Source: an uncultured Desulfatiglans sp.
GTDB lineage: Bacteria > Desulfobacterota > DSM-4660 > Desulfatiglandales > Desulfatiglandaceae
NCBI GenBank assembly: GCA_900498135.1
Contig: LR026961.1
Coordinates: forward strand, 3,186,602-3,250,601
Direction: 5' to 3'
Length of the DNA stretch: 64,000 nt
Position 1 is the first letter of the stretch; every line of letters starts with the position of its first letter. Position numbers and translations under genes: made by a program. Below the pieces are notes generated by a model. It was not told where the DNA came from and did no database searches. It saw only the letters and a program-made list of their open reading frames with translations. This document shows, piece by piece, positions 8,798 through 16,821 of the stretch.

Positions 8798-8818
8798 CCG
8801 CCCGGCGAAACCGGGCGG
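8798..8818 (-). other. Hairpin between SLC13 and Yip1 genes
   Basis: A perfect 8-bp stem, CCGCCCGG / CCGGGCGG, encloses a 5-nt loop. Without a T-run on the minus strand it is more likely a processing or stabilising hairpin than a terminator. Confidence 0.4.
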
Positions 8819-8891
8819 AACACCGGCCGGGGCCGGAGGATGAAACGCCGCAGGACGCATCGTCCAGCGCCGGGTGCGGGAGGCCGGACGC

Positions 8892-10742
8892 CTAGAAAGG
8901 CTTCAGACCCGGCCATCCCATCCAGTTCCAGTAGGTGGAAGCCATGATCGCCAGCCCGAGCATGTTCGTGACCCAGAGGATGATCCCCACCCGCAGGTAG
9001 TCCTTCGCGGTCAGGTAGCCGCTGGCGTAGACGATCGCGTTGGGCGGCGTGCCGATCACCAGGCAGTAGGCGAAGGAGGAGGCGATCGCAGTGCCCATGG
9101 CCATGAAGGGGATCATGGCGCTCCCTGGGTGGGCGATGCCTGCCATGGCCAGGGTCACCGGGCCCACCGCCGCACAGGCCGGGCCGTCGGCCATGATCTG
9201 GGTGAGCAGGGCCGTGATGAGGTTGCCGGTCAGGAGGAGCCCCATCCCCTGGCTGACCCCCAGGGGTTCGGCCAGGGCCAGCAGGCTCCGGGCGATCCAG
9301 AAGGCGCCGCCGGTGTCCACCAGCACCTTGCCGAAGATGATGGCCCCGGCGTAGAGCCAGACCACGCCCCAGTCGACCTTGGTCTGGTAGTCGCGCCAGT
9401 TGACCACGCCCGAAAGGATGTAGGCGATCGCCCCCATGACCGCCAGCACACCGATCCCGAAGCGGATGCCGGTCCACTGCAGCAGCAGGTTCTTCTCCGT
9501 GATCCAGCAGAAAAGCATGGCGAGGAAGATGATCAGGGCGAGTTTCTGATCCCGCGTCCACCTGCCTCCGCCGATCCTGGCCGTCTGCTCCTTCACCACC
9601 GCGAAGGCCTCGCCCAGGTTCGATATGGCCGGCTTGAAGCGCCAGTTGATGACGAACCAGGTGACGGGGATCAGGAAGACGAGGAACGGGATGCAGTAGA
9701 TGCACCACTGGCCGAAGCCCATCGAAAAACCGAACATGTCTTCGGCATAGCTCATCATGATGATGTTGCGCGCCGCACCGGAGGGCGCGAGGGAGCCGCC
9801 GAGGTTGCAGGCCATGGCAATGGTGATCATCAGCATCTTGGCGAGTTCGGGGTCCTCCTTCCCCGAGGCCGAGGCGGAGGTGGTGTAGATGAGGATGCCG
9901 ATCGGCAGAAACATGGCCGCCAGGGCGTGGTCCGACATGAACATCGTCAAGGGGGCGATGATCATGACGATGATGAGCGTCACCCACTTGATGTCGGGGT
10001 TTTTGAGCTTGCCGAACATCATCATGGCGATCCGCTTGTCGACGCCGGTCTTGACGAAGGCGGTGGCGAACATGAGGCTGCCCATGATGAACCAGGTCGC
10101 GTCCGACCAGTAGTATGAGGCGACGGTCTTCCGGTTGACGATCCCGGTGATCATCGCGATGATCCCGATGGAGAAGGCCACCATGGGAAGGGGCATCGCC
10201 TCCGTGACGAAGCAGAGCACCACGAATGCGACGATGGCCACCGCCGCTTTGACGTGATATCCGGCCTTGAGGGCCTTGGCTTGCTCCTTTTCCGTAAGCC
10301 GGTCGAAGGTCAATTCGTCGGTGCGCAGGGTGTAGGCACGATCCATCAGCGAACGAAAACGCTCGGGCGGCAGCTGTTCGGCAAACGACATAACCTGCTC
10401 CAAATGGGATTTGGTGCAGGTTATGTCGTTTTCCTTGCACCATTTTTCGTTCCGCTTGAGAAACGCTGCGTGTCCGTAGGCGGATTTCTGGAGACTGGCC
10501 TCCATCATACGGACCATCAGGATCTGCCACTGCTGGAGGTTCTCGGTCTCGTCTCCGAACAGCTCGCCGGCGAAAAATTCCTGGACATACTTGGGCCCGT
10601 AGGCGTACTCGACCCCGACATCGAGCATGCTTTTCGGTGTCGGCATCACCAGCAGGAGCACCAGGATGCCCAGCGGGAAGATGAACAGCTTCCAATTGAT
10701 ATACTTGTCATAGCCTGAGGGTTTTTCTCTTTTGTCTGTCAT
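8892..10742 (-). CDS. SLC13/DASS-family anion permease
   Basis: This 616-residue inner-membrane transporter has about a dozen hydrophobic segments. The two re-entrant repeats typical of divalent anion:Na+ symporters are recognisable as NLGGSLAPSGAARNI and NLITALLTQIMADGPACAAVG, with AYCLVIGTPPNAIVYASG near the end. It is larger than usual because about 130 residues are inserted after the first segment (about 45-175). That region is mostly hydrophilic, holds two Cys, and may be extracytoplasmic. Substrates in this family are dicarboxylates, sulfate or similar anions; the exact one is unknown. The start at 10742 follows AGGAGGGAAAA. Adjacent two-component genes suggest signal-controlled uptake, and a paralogue lies at 22164-23861. 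Confidence 0.85.
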   Translation of the reverse strand: MTDKREKPSGYDKYINWKLFIFPLGILVLLLVMPTPKSMLDVGVEYAYGPKYVQEFFAGELFGDETENLQQWQILMVRMMEASLQKSAYGHAAFLKRNEKWCKENDITCTKSHLEQVMSFAEQLPPERFRSLMDRAYTLRTDELTFDRLTEKEQAKALKAGYHVKAAVAIVAFVVLCFVTEAMPLPMVAFSIGIIAMITGIVNRKTVASYYWSDATWFIMGSLMFATAFVKTGVDKRIAMMMFGKLKNPDIKWVTLIIVMIIAPLTMFMSDHALAAMFLPIGILIYTTSASASGKEDPELAKMLMITIAMACNLGGSLAPSGAARNIIMMSYAEDMFGFSMGFGQWCIYCIPFLVFLIPVTWFVINWRFKPAISNLGEAFAVVKEQTARIGGGRWTRDQKLALIIFLAMLFCWITEKNLLLQWTGIRFGIGVLAVMGAIAYILSGVVNWRDYQTKVDWGVVWLYAGAIIFGKVLVDTGGAFWIARSLLALAEPLGVSQGMGLLLTGNLITALLTQIMADGPACAAVGPVTLAMAGIAHPGSAMIPFMAMGTAIASSFAYCLVIGTPPNAIVYASGYLTAKDYLRVGIILWVTNMLGLAIMASTYWNWMGWPGLKPF

Positions 10743-10923
10743 TTTTCCCTCCTGATCTGGACTGGATCACATCATGTCGCTGAATACGGATCACTTTCTC
10801 CGGCGAAGCGGGGCGGGATTGCGGCGGCTGCCCCCAGCGTTGGGATCGCGGACTCCGAGGCTGCAAATCCTGCCGGTGCGGCCTGTTTGAAGGGCCCCGT
10901 CCCGTCCCGGCACCTAGCTCGTG

Positions 10924-11196
10924 CCCATCCGGAAATGATTTCCCGGTAGAACTCAGTTTTTAATCCGGAAATGAGGATTTTTCTTCACACCCTTCGGGTG
11001 CTCAGTCCCACCCCTGCGGGGCGGGTCCCGGTTTCTTCACACCCTTCGGGTGCTCAGTCCCACCGCTTCGCGGCGGGTCCCGGTTTGGCCAATATCAAGG
11101 GAATCAAGCGTTTGCGCGGAGGCGATCTGCAGGTGCCGCACAATCAACCGTGCAGATTGACGCCGAGATTGGCCAAAAAGACCATTTCCGGATGGA
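10924..11196 (+). repeat. Modular intergenic repeat, copy C (two hairpin modules)
   Basis: This is the best-preserved copy. The left end, CTCGTGCCCATCCGGAAATG, and the right end, CATTTCCGGATGGAAACAAG, are inverted repeats. Two tandem 52-nt modules lie at 10983-11034 and 11035-11086. Their second stems differ (CCCC-TGC-GGGG and CCGC-TTC-GCGG) while pairing is kept. Inner arms TTTGGCCAAT and ATTGGCCAAA flank the core, which is slightly eroded here. It separates the small membrane protein gene from the SLC13 gene. Confidence 0.9.
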
Positions 11197-11298
11197 AACA
11201 AGCTTGCGATGGGCCGGATGCAGCGGACCCCGCGCAGGCAGCGGCGACGGCCCGACCGGTAACCGCCAGGGCCTTCGATACGCTTTCCCGGAAGCGGC

Positions 11299-11436
11299 TC
11301 AGGCCTCGCCGAACCATTTCATCAGGCCGTAAAGGATGAACATCACGATGGTTGCATAGAAAAAGAACGAACGTTCCCTCTCCCTGGTCCACCTGAATTT
11401 CCCTGAGGTTTCGGCTTTGCTCTCCTCAGTAGTCAT
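11299..11436 (-). CDS. Small single-span membrane protein (45 aa)
   Basis: The reading frame starts MTTEESKAETSGK and has a basic stretch (RWTRERERS), one hydrophobic segment (about residues 24-41, FFYATIVMFILYGLMKW) and ends GEA. AGGAGGG lies 7 nt before the ATG, one of the best ribosome-binding sites in the region. It starts 38 bp after the receiver gene ends, in the same direction, so it is probably the last gene of the kinase-receiver operon. Its position before the SLC13 permease suggests a small subunit or modulator of that transporter, but this is inference. I know no family for it. Confidence 0.65.
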   Translation of the reverse strand: MTTEESKAETSGKFRWTRERERSFFFYATIVMFILYGLMKWFGEA

Positions 11437-11474
11437 GGGTCGGCCCTCCTCTCGGTGTATTTCGGGGTTCGGCA

Positions 11475-11924
11475 CTACTCCGAACCTTCAAGGATCTGCC
11501 GGGGGGATTTCATGGCGCTTCTTGCCTGCGCCACCCGGATCCTTCCTTCGATCTTCTGCCGGTTGTGGAAGGCGTCCTCCGCCTTGCCGATCAGATCATC
11601 GATGTCGGTCGGTTTCATGAGGTAGTCGGTGGCGCCTGATTTGAGCCCTTCGACGGCGCTGTCGACCGTTGCGTGACCCGTCAACATGATGACCTCCACC
11701 ATCGGGAACAGGTTTTTGATCTGCTTGAGCGTGGCGATCCCGTCCATGCCGGGCATCTTGACATCGAGAATGACGACGTGAACGTTCTCCATCCTGAGTT
11801 TCTCGAGGGCCTCGGCTCCGCTCCCGGCGGTGATGACGTCATACCCTTTTCTTGCCAGCAATTTCTGGGTGGTGGAGAGGAAGCGTTCCTCGTCGTCCAC
11901 CAGCATCATCTTCATGGTTTCCAT
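11475..11924 (-). CDS. Stand-alone receiver-domain response regulator
   Basis: The 149-residue protein consists of one receiver domain with acid pocket DDE at 10-12, phosphoacceptor Asp54 (VILDVKMPGMDG), switch Thr in MLTGHAT and Lys in YLMKPTD. A short basic helical tail (KIEGRIRVAQARSAM) follows. It has no DNA-binding or enzymatic output. The same kind of tail occurs in the receivers at 19341 and 25177, which suggests a shared partner. The ATG at 11924 follows AGGGGGT. It lies 106 bp downstream of the Cache kinase gene, its probable phosphodonor. Confidence 0.9.
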   Translation of the reverse strand: METMKMMLVDDEERFLSTTQKLLARKGYDVITAGSGAEALEKLRMENVHVVILDVKMPGMDGIATLKQIKNLFPMVEVIMLTGHATVDSAVEGLKSGATDYLMKPTDIDDLIGKAEDAFHNRQKIEGRIRVAQARSAMKSPRQILEGSE

Positions 11925-12030
11925 TCTGTTACCCCCTGTCGATCGAGTCTGTTTCAGGCCGTTTCCTTCCGGAAACGCTGTTTTTGCCTGTCTCGGCGTT
12001 TTTCTGCGCCTTCGCCTGCCCGGCGGCGCC

Positions 12031-13743
12031 CTACGAGGCTGCAGGCAGACGGAGGGTAAAGACGGTGCCTATTCCTTCCGCGCTGTTGACCTCCATCGTT
12101 CCGCCCATGCGGTCAACGATGCCGTAGCAGACCGCGAGCCCCAGACCGGTGCCTTTCCCGACCGGTTTCGTGGTGAAAAAGGGGCTGAAGATCTTCTTCA
12201 GGTTCTCCGGGCTGATGCCGCAGCCGTTGTCCTTGACGAACAGTTTGACCAGTCCGCCCTCCGATGGCTCCGTGCCGACGACCAGTTCCCCTCCTTCGGT
12301 CCCGTGGCGCGCGAGGACCGCATCGACGGCGTTGTTCAGGAGATTCAACAGCACCTGCTGCAACTGGGCCGGATCGCCGTGGACCGGAGGGGTGTCGGCG
12401 TGGATCTGTTCCTGGATGCCGATCCCGTGCACGGCTGCCTTTTTGGCGACCATCGCCAGGATCTCCGGGATGAATCTCTGCAGGTCGACATCCCGGATGA
12501 CCGGCTCGCTCTTGCGACCGAATTTCAGGATGGCCTGCGTGATCTCGGCGCAGCGGTCGATCTGGGAGTTGATCTGGCGCATGGAATCCTCGATTTCATC
12601 GAGGTCTTCGGAGGGCGTCAGCGCGCCCTTTTCCTTCATGTCGGCCATGATGTTGTCGATCAGCGATTTTTCGGCCTTGATGATCTGGAGCGGGTTGTTG
12701 ATTTCGTGGGCGAAGCCGGCGGCCATTTCCCCCAGTTCCGCCAGCCGCGCGGCACGCACCAGCTGCTCGCCCAGTTGCTCCCTTTCTGCGTCCATGTCCT
12801 CCATGCGGCGGATGATCCGATTGGTCAGAATGAAGGCCGAAACAAGGATGACCGCGCCGCCCAGCAACGTCGTGATCAGGATGAGGATGCTCGCCTTGCG
12901 CAGGGCCGCGAAGGCGTCGCGCTTTTCCTGGCGCACGACGAGGAGCCATTTCTTCTCCGTCAGCCAGGTGGTCGCGAACAGGTAGGGGAGCCCGGCGGCG
13001 TCCTTTTCGACGAAGGTCCGAACCCCGCTTTCAGGGGAGGGGTAGATGAGTGTTTCGGGGTCCTTTTCCATGAGCTGGCCTCCGGCCCTCCGTTCGGTCT
13101 GAAACAAGCCCTCCGCATTGAGGAGGTAGGCCTCCCCCGTTTCGCCGATTTTCACCTGCTTGACCAGTTGGTTGAAGAGATCCGTGTCGATTGTCGCCCT
13201 CAGGACCCAGTTGCGTCCCGCTTCTTCGCGGGTCAGGGCGATGATGAAGTGGGGGATGCGCCGGTACCCCAGAAAGACATCGCTGATGTAGAAGCCGTTC
13301 TTGAGAACGGCCTTGAACCAGTCGGCATCGCTGTAGTTCCGTCCTGTCAGTTGATAAGGGCCTACATAGGCCACGTGCAGTCCGTCCTGATCGAAGACGC
13401 CCAGATCCAGAAAGGCGTTGGAGGTCTTTTGCAGCAGCGTGAGCGTGGCTTGAAGGAACTCGGGACGGCGAAGCGATTCGAATGAGTGGATGTCCGCGAT
13501 GCAGCTCAGGTCGGCCCTACGTTCCCGAAGGAAAGAATCGATCATCTGCCCGTGGTCGAACGCAATCCGCTTCATGTGCAGGACAGTGCTCGTTTCCTGG
13601 GCGTTCTTGAAATAGGTGTATCCGATGATCAGGACGAGGACGAAAGGGATCAGCGGCCCGATGATGGAACTGGTCAGGAGGATCCTTCTGAGAGTGGCGT
13701 AGTGATGGTTTTGGCCGTTTGGGTGTCCGGGCTGATAGGGCAT
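12031..13743 (-). CDS. Cache-domain sensor histidine kinase
   Basis: This 570-residue membrane kinase has a first membrane span at about 21-44 and a periplasmic dCache-like sensor (about 50-275) with FYISDVFLGYRRIPHFIIAL and WVLRATIDTDLF. A second span (about 283-307) leads into a dimerisation/phosphoacceptor domain with His346 in [12 protein letters not shown]. The ATPase domain has [33 protein letters not shown]. No HAMP domain is evident. Two paralogues in the window (20431 and 25627) share the sensor motif. The ATG at 13743 follows AGGGGAG, and a sigma-54-type promoter with an upstream palindrome lies just before it. It heads a kinase-receiver-small protein set next to an SLC13 permease. 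Confidence 0.9.
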   Translation of the reverse strand: MPYQPGHPNGQNHHYATLRRILLTSSIIGPLIPFVLVLIIGYTYFKNAQETSTVLHMKRIAFDHGQMIDSFLRERRADLSCIADIHSFESLRRPEFLQATLTLLQKTSNAFLDLGVFDQDGLHVAYVGPYQLTGRNYSDADWFKAVLKNGFYISDVFLGYRRIPHFIIALTREEAGRNWVLRATIDTDLFNQLVKQVKIGETGEAYLLNAEGLFQTERRAGGQLMEKDPETLIYPSPESGVRTFVEKDAAGLPYLFATTWLTEKKWLLVVRQEKRDAFAALRKASILILITTLLGGAVILVSAFILTNRIIRRMEDMDAEREQLGEQLVRAARLAELGEMAAGFAHEINNPLQIIKAEKSLIDNIMADMKEKGALTPSEDLDEIEDSMRQINSQIDRCAEITQAILKFGRKSEPVIRDVDLQRFIPEILAMVAKKAAVHGIGIQEQIHADTPPVHGDPAQLQQVLLNLLNNAVDAVLARHGTEGGELVVGTEPSEGGLVKLFVKDNGCGISPENLKKIFSPFFTTKPVGKGTGLGLAVCYGIVDRMGGTMEVNSAEGIGTVFTLRLPAAS

Positions 13744-13787
13744 GATTCGCTCCCCTGATCCGAGGTTACGTTCTCTCTGTTCTTCAA

Positions 13788-13805
13788 GGCAATGTCTATG
13801 CCAAA
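13788..13805 (-). promoter_or_regulatory. Sigma-54-type promoter of the Cache kinase gene
   Basis: On the minus strand, TTTGGCATAGACATTGCC has GG and GC separated by exactly 10 nt, matching the -24/-12 consensus TGGCAC-N5-TTGC with one change in the -24 hexamer. The predicted transcript start is about 30 nt before the ATG at 13743. Confidence 0.7.
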
Positions 13806-13908
13806 GACGATAGGGGTGGAAAAGCGGCCTAATAGCTTGAAATGCTGACGCTTCGATCCCGGGATGCGGGGAGGGGAAACCAGATAGCACCTTTCGGCTG
13901 TCGGACAT

Positions 13909-13925
13909 TTTTACAGTCTGTAAAA
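13909..13925. promoter_or_regulatory. 17-bp palindrome TTTTACA-N3-TGTAAAA, site 1
   Basis: TTTTACAGTCTGTAAAA is a perfect inverted repeat around a central T. Its centre lies 115 bp upstream of the -24 element of the sigma-54 promoter at 13788, the usual place for an enhancer-binding activator. The same arrangement recurs at 24316 and 33316. Confidence 0.65.
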
Positions 13926-14055
13926 GGGCTCAGGCTGCTGTCCCCGCGTCATACCGGGGCGTTGCTCGCCCGGTGGCATGGCCGGTCCCCCTTGGAGTGC
14001 TGCTTCGGGAAACGCGGAGAGGGGTCTCTTCAACGGCATGCTTTTTCTTGACTTC

Positions 14056-14084
14056 TTGAGGCCATCGATCTAGTCTCCTACTAT
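14056..14084 (+). promoter_or_regulatory. Sigma-70-type promoter of the acyl-CoA ligase operon
   Basis: TTGAGG (14056-14061), a 17-bp spacer and TACTAT (14079-14084) precede the ligase start at 14168 by about 84 bp. Confidence 0.55.
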
Positions 14085-14094
14085 ATGAGAAGTG

Positions 14095-14113
14095 ATTCTT
14101 ACAATATAAGAAT
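14095..14113. promoter_or_regulatory. Candidate IclR-family operator
   Basis: ATTCTTA-CAATA-TAAGAAT is a perfect 7-bp inverted repeat immediately after the -10 box, where a bound repressor would block transcription start. The operon's last gene encodes an IclR regulator, the obvious candidate ligand; that link is inference. Confidence 0.5.
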
Positions 14114-14167
14114 TTTGAAGGCGAACAGGCCGCGTGTCTTTTCCGATTGGGCGATAAGGAGGTGAAG

Positions 14168-15745
14168 ATGAATTTTACCGATTACCTGCGCATGAACGCC
14201 GTCAAGTACAGGGGGAAGGTCGCCCTGATCGAAAGACACCCTGCCAGGACCGGACGTCGGGTGCTCACCTGGAGCGATTTCAACGCCGAGGTCAACAAGG
14301 TCGGAAACTTCCTCCGGAAAGATCTGGGGATTCAAAAGGGAGACCGGGTTTTGCACCTGTTCAACAATTCGATCGAGTGGTTGACGACCTACTTCGGCAT
14401 CATCAAGATCGGCGCCGTGGTCGTCCCTCTGAATTTCCGATTCATCGAATCGGATATCGCCTATGCAGGGGACATCGCCGAGCCGTCCGCTTTTCTGTTC
14501 GGGCCTGAGTTTCTTGACCGCGTCAACAACGTTCGGGAGCGGCTCAAGACCGTCCGGCGGTTCATCGTCGATGGGGAGGTCTGTCCGGAGGGGATGACTT
14601 CGTTCTCCGAGATCGAGCGCTCCGCCGACACGTCAGAGTGTATCGTCGACATGCAGGACGGCGATGACCTGGCGGTCATGTTCACCTCCGGCACGACCGG
14701 GAATGCCAAACCGGTGGTCCACACGCACGGAAGCATGCAGGCGACCGCCGTCGGAAACGGCTTGAGCCTTCCGCTGACGGTGGACGACAATTACCTGATC
14801 GTGCTTCCCCTCTATCATTCGGGCAGCCTGTTCATGTGGTTTTCCTATTATGTGGTGGGCGCGACCGGGACCCTCATATGCGAATACCGGGATCCCAAAT
14901 GGCTCCTGGAGGCCATCGAGGAAGAGAAGGCAAACGCCTTCCTGGCGGTGGTCCCGATGTGTGTCGACCTGATCAACCAGATCGAGGTCGGAAAGATCGA
15001 TCCGCGGCGGTTCGACCTCTCTTCCTGGAAATATGTGACGACCGGCGCACAGCCCGTGCCGCCCCATATCTTCAGCCGATTGCTGGACCTCTTGCCCTGC
15101 AACGTGATCCATACCTATGGGACAACGGAGGCGGGCGGCGGTGCGACCTGGTGCATCTATGACGCCGATATCCTGCGCAAGCCCGGCTCGATCGGGAGGC
15201 CCGACTTCGGGGTCGAAGGGCGCATCGTCGACGAGGCGGGGAAGGACGTCGCTCCGGGTCGGGTTGGGGAAATTGCGATCCGGACGCCGCGGCTCATGAA
15301 GGGATATTACAGGAATGCGGATCTCACGCGGCAGAGTATCCGCGACGGCTTTTTTTATACAGGAGACCTTGCCCGGATGGACGAGGAGGGGTATTACTAT
15401 ATCGTCGACCGGAAAAAAGACATGATCACCAGCGGCGGGGAGAACATCTACCCGGTGGAGATCGAAGAGGTCCTGCACGAGCACCCGGACGTCGACGACG
15501 CGGCGGTGATCGGGTATCCGGATGAGCGGTTCGTCGAGATCGTCATGGCCGTGGTTCAGCTGAAAGAGGGGAGGATGGTCGGCGGGGAGGAGATCATCGC
15601 CTTCTGCAAATCGAGGCTGGCGATCTACAAAGTGCCGCGAAAGGTGGTCTTCGACCGGGTTCCCCGGAACCCGACCGGCAAACTTCTGAAAACGGTGCTC
15701 AGGGAGAAGTACTCTGGTGCGAAGGAAGCGTTCAAAATGATTTGA
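14168..15745 (+). CDS. AMP-forming acyl-CoA synthetase
   Basis: The 525-residue adenylate-forming enzyme activates a carboxylic acid to acyl-AMP and then acyl-CoA. The phosphate loop is MFTSGTTGNAKPVVHTHGS, followed by YGTTEAGGG, YTGDLARMDEEGYYYIVDRKKDMITSGGENIYP and, at the end, NPTGKLLK with the catalytic lysine. Chain length or aromatic preference cannot be read reliably; the overall pattern fits medium/long-chain fatty acid or related CoA ligases. The ATG at 14168 follows an ideal AAGGAGGTGA. It is the first gene of a four-gene operon with a PanE-like reductase, a second ligase and an IclR regulator, which suggests a regulated carboxylic-acid utilisation pathway. Confidence 0.88.
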   Translation: MNFTDYLRMNAVKYRGKVALIERHPARTGRRVLTWSDFNAEVNKVGNFLRKDLGIQKGDRVLHLFNNSIEWLTTYFGIIKIGAVVVPLNFRFIESDIAYAGDIAEPSAFLFGPEFLDRVNNVRERLKTVRRFIVDGEVCPEGMTSFSEIERSADTSECIVDMQDGDDLAVMFTSGTTGNAKPVVHTHGSMQATAVGNGLSLPLTVDDNYLIVLPLYHSGSLFMWFSYYVVGATGTLICEYRDPKWLLEAIEEEKANAFLAVVPMCVDLINQIEVGKIDPRRFDLSSWKYVTTGAQPVPPHIFSRLLDLLPCNVIHTYGTTEAGGGATWCIYDADILRKPGSIGRPDFGVEGRIVDEAGKDVAPGRVGEIAIRTPRLMKGYYRNADLTRQSIRDGFFYTGDLARMDEEGYYYIVDRKKDMITSGGENIYPVEIEEVLHEHPDVDDAAVIGYPDERFVEIVMAVVQLKEGRMVGGEEIIAFCKSRLAIYKVPRKVVFDRVPRNPTGKLLKTVLREKYSGAKEAFKMI

Positions 15746-15761
15746 CGAAGGGGGAGTACGC

Positions 15762-16700
15762 ATGGATGACCTTAGAATCGCCGTAGTGGGTATCGGGGCG
15801 ACGGGCGCCGTTCTGGCGGCGGCCCTGCTCAGCCGCGATCCGGACACGATACTGGTGGATCCCAGGCCGGGATTGGCGGAGGAATTGCAAAAGGGCGGCA
15901 TCCGCATTACGGGGCAGCTCGATTACCAGGTCCCCGTCCGCCGATTTTTCGACCGCATCGAAAAGTGCAGGGAGCACCGCCCGAACTGCATCTTCGTCGC
16001 CACCAAGACCTTTCATCTCCCGCAGGTCTTGGAGGAGTTGAAGGGCGTGTTCCAGGAGGGGACCAAGATCGTCAGCACGCACAATGGCCTGGGTACCGAG
16101 GACCTCATCGCCGACGTTTTCGGCCCGGAGGCGGCCTTCCGGATGTCCCTCAATTTCGGGGTCGCCCTGAAGGGACCGACCGCGGTCGAAACGGCCTTTT
16201 TCAACCGTCCGAACCACCTGGGTGCCCTCGTCCCTGAAAACCGGGACTTTGGCCAGCGCCTGGCGGAGCACCTTTCCGCCGGCGGACTCGATACGGAGTG
16301 CGTCGACGACATCAAGCTGTTCGTGTGGAAGAAGATGATCATGAAGTGCACCATGGCCTCCATCTGCGCCGTGACGGACCGGACCATCAAGGACGCCCTC
16401 GAATTCCCCCCGACCCGTGAGATCGCCGACTGCTGCTTTCAGGAGGTCCTGGCCGTCGCCAAGGCCAAGGGCTACGATCTCGGGGAGGACTATCTGACCC
16501 AGGCCCTGGGGTATCTCGAAAAGGTGGGGGTGCATAAGGATTCCATGTGCGTCGACATCGCCAACAAGACCCGGACCGAGATCGACTTCCTGGGCGGGAA
16601 GGTCGTCGAATACGGGAAGGAGACCGGCGTCCCCACACCGTGCTACGCGACGATGGCGAACCTCGTCAAGGCCATGGAGGACCGTTACCTGCGGCGTTGA
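15762..16700 (+). CDS. 2-dehydropantoate 2-reductase family protein (ApbA/PanE)
   Basis: The 312-residue NAD(P)H-dependent 2-oxoacid reductase has an N-terminal Rossmann domain (AVVGIGATGAVLAAALL, then a domain break near 170) and a helical C-terminal domain with the conserved KLFVWKKMIMKCTMASICAV region. Lys and Asn/Glu residues there form the active site in KPR enzymes. Classical PanE makes pantoate for CoA. Here the gene lies between two acyl-CoA ligases in a regulated operon, so a different 2-oxo acid substrate is more likely. It starts 16 bp after the first ligase with GGGGGAG upstream. Confidence 0.8.
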   Translation: MDDLRIAVVGIGATGAVLAAALLSRDPDTILVDPRPGLAEELQKGGIRITGQLDYQVPVRRFFDRIEKCREHRPNCIFVATKTFHLPQVLEELKGVFQEGTKIVSTHNGLGTEDLIADVFGPEAAFRMSLNFGVALKGPTAVETAFFNRPNHLGALVPENRDFGQRLAEHLSAGGLDTECVDDIKLFVWKKMIMKCTMASICAVTDRTIKDALEFPPTREIADCCFQEVLAVAKAKGYDLGEDYLTQALGYLEKVGVHKDSMCVDIANKTRTEIDFLGGKVVEYGKETGVPTPCYATMANLVKAMEDRYLRR

Positions 16701-16821
16701 ACCGGCGGGGCATTCAGGGGTTGGAAGGGCCGGTGCCGCTGCAGGACTGCCTGCCGTCCGGCGGATGGCGGCACGCCCGTGGAGAGGACCGTTTCAGGGT
16801 TCGGTGGAAGGGACGTTGATT

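Noticed and set aside
11035-11086. Hairpin modules as ordinary Rho-independent terminators
   Set aside because: The stems are GC-rich but no T-run follows them, and several copies lie upstream of start codons in the reading direction.
13909-13925. The TTTTACA palindrome as a CRP/FNR site
   Set aside because: The half-site differs from TGTGA or TTGAT, and the constant distance from sigma-54 promoters fits an enhancer site better.
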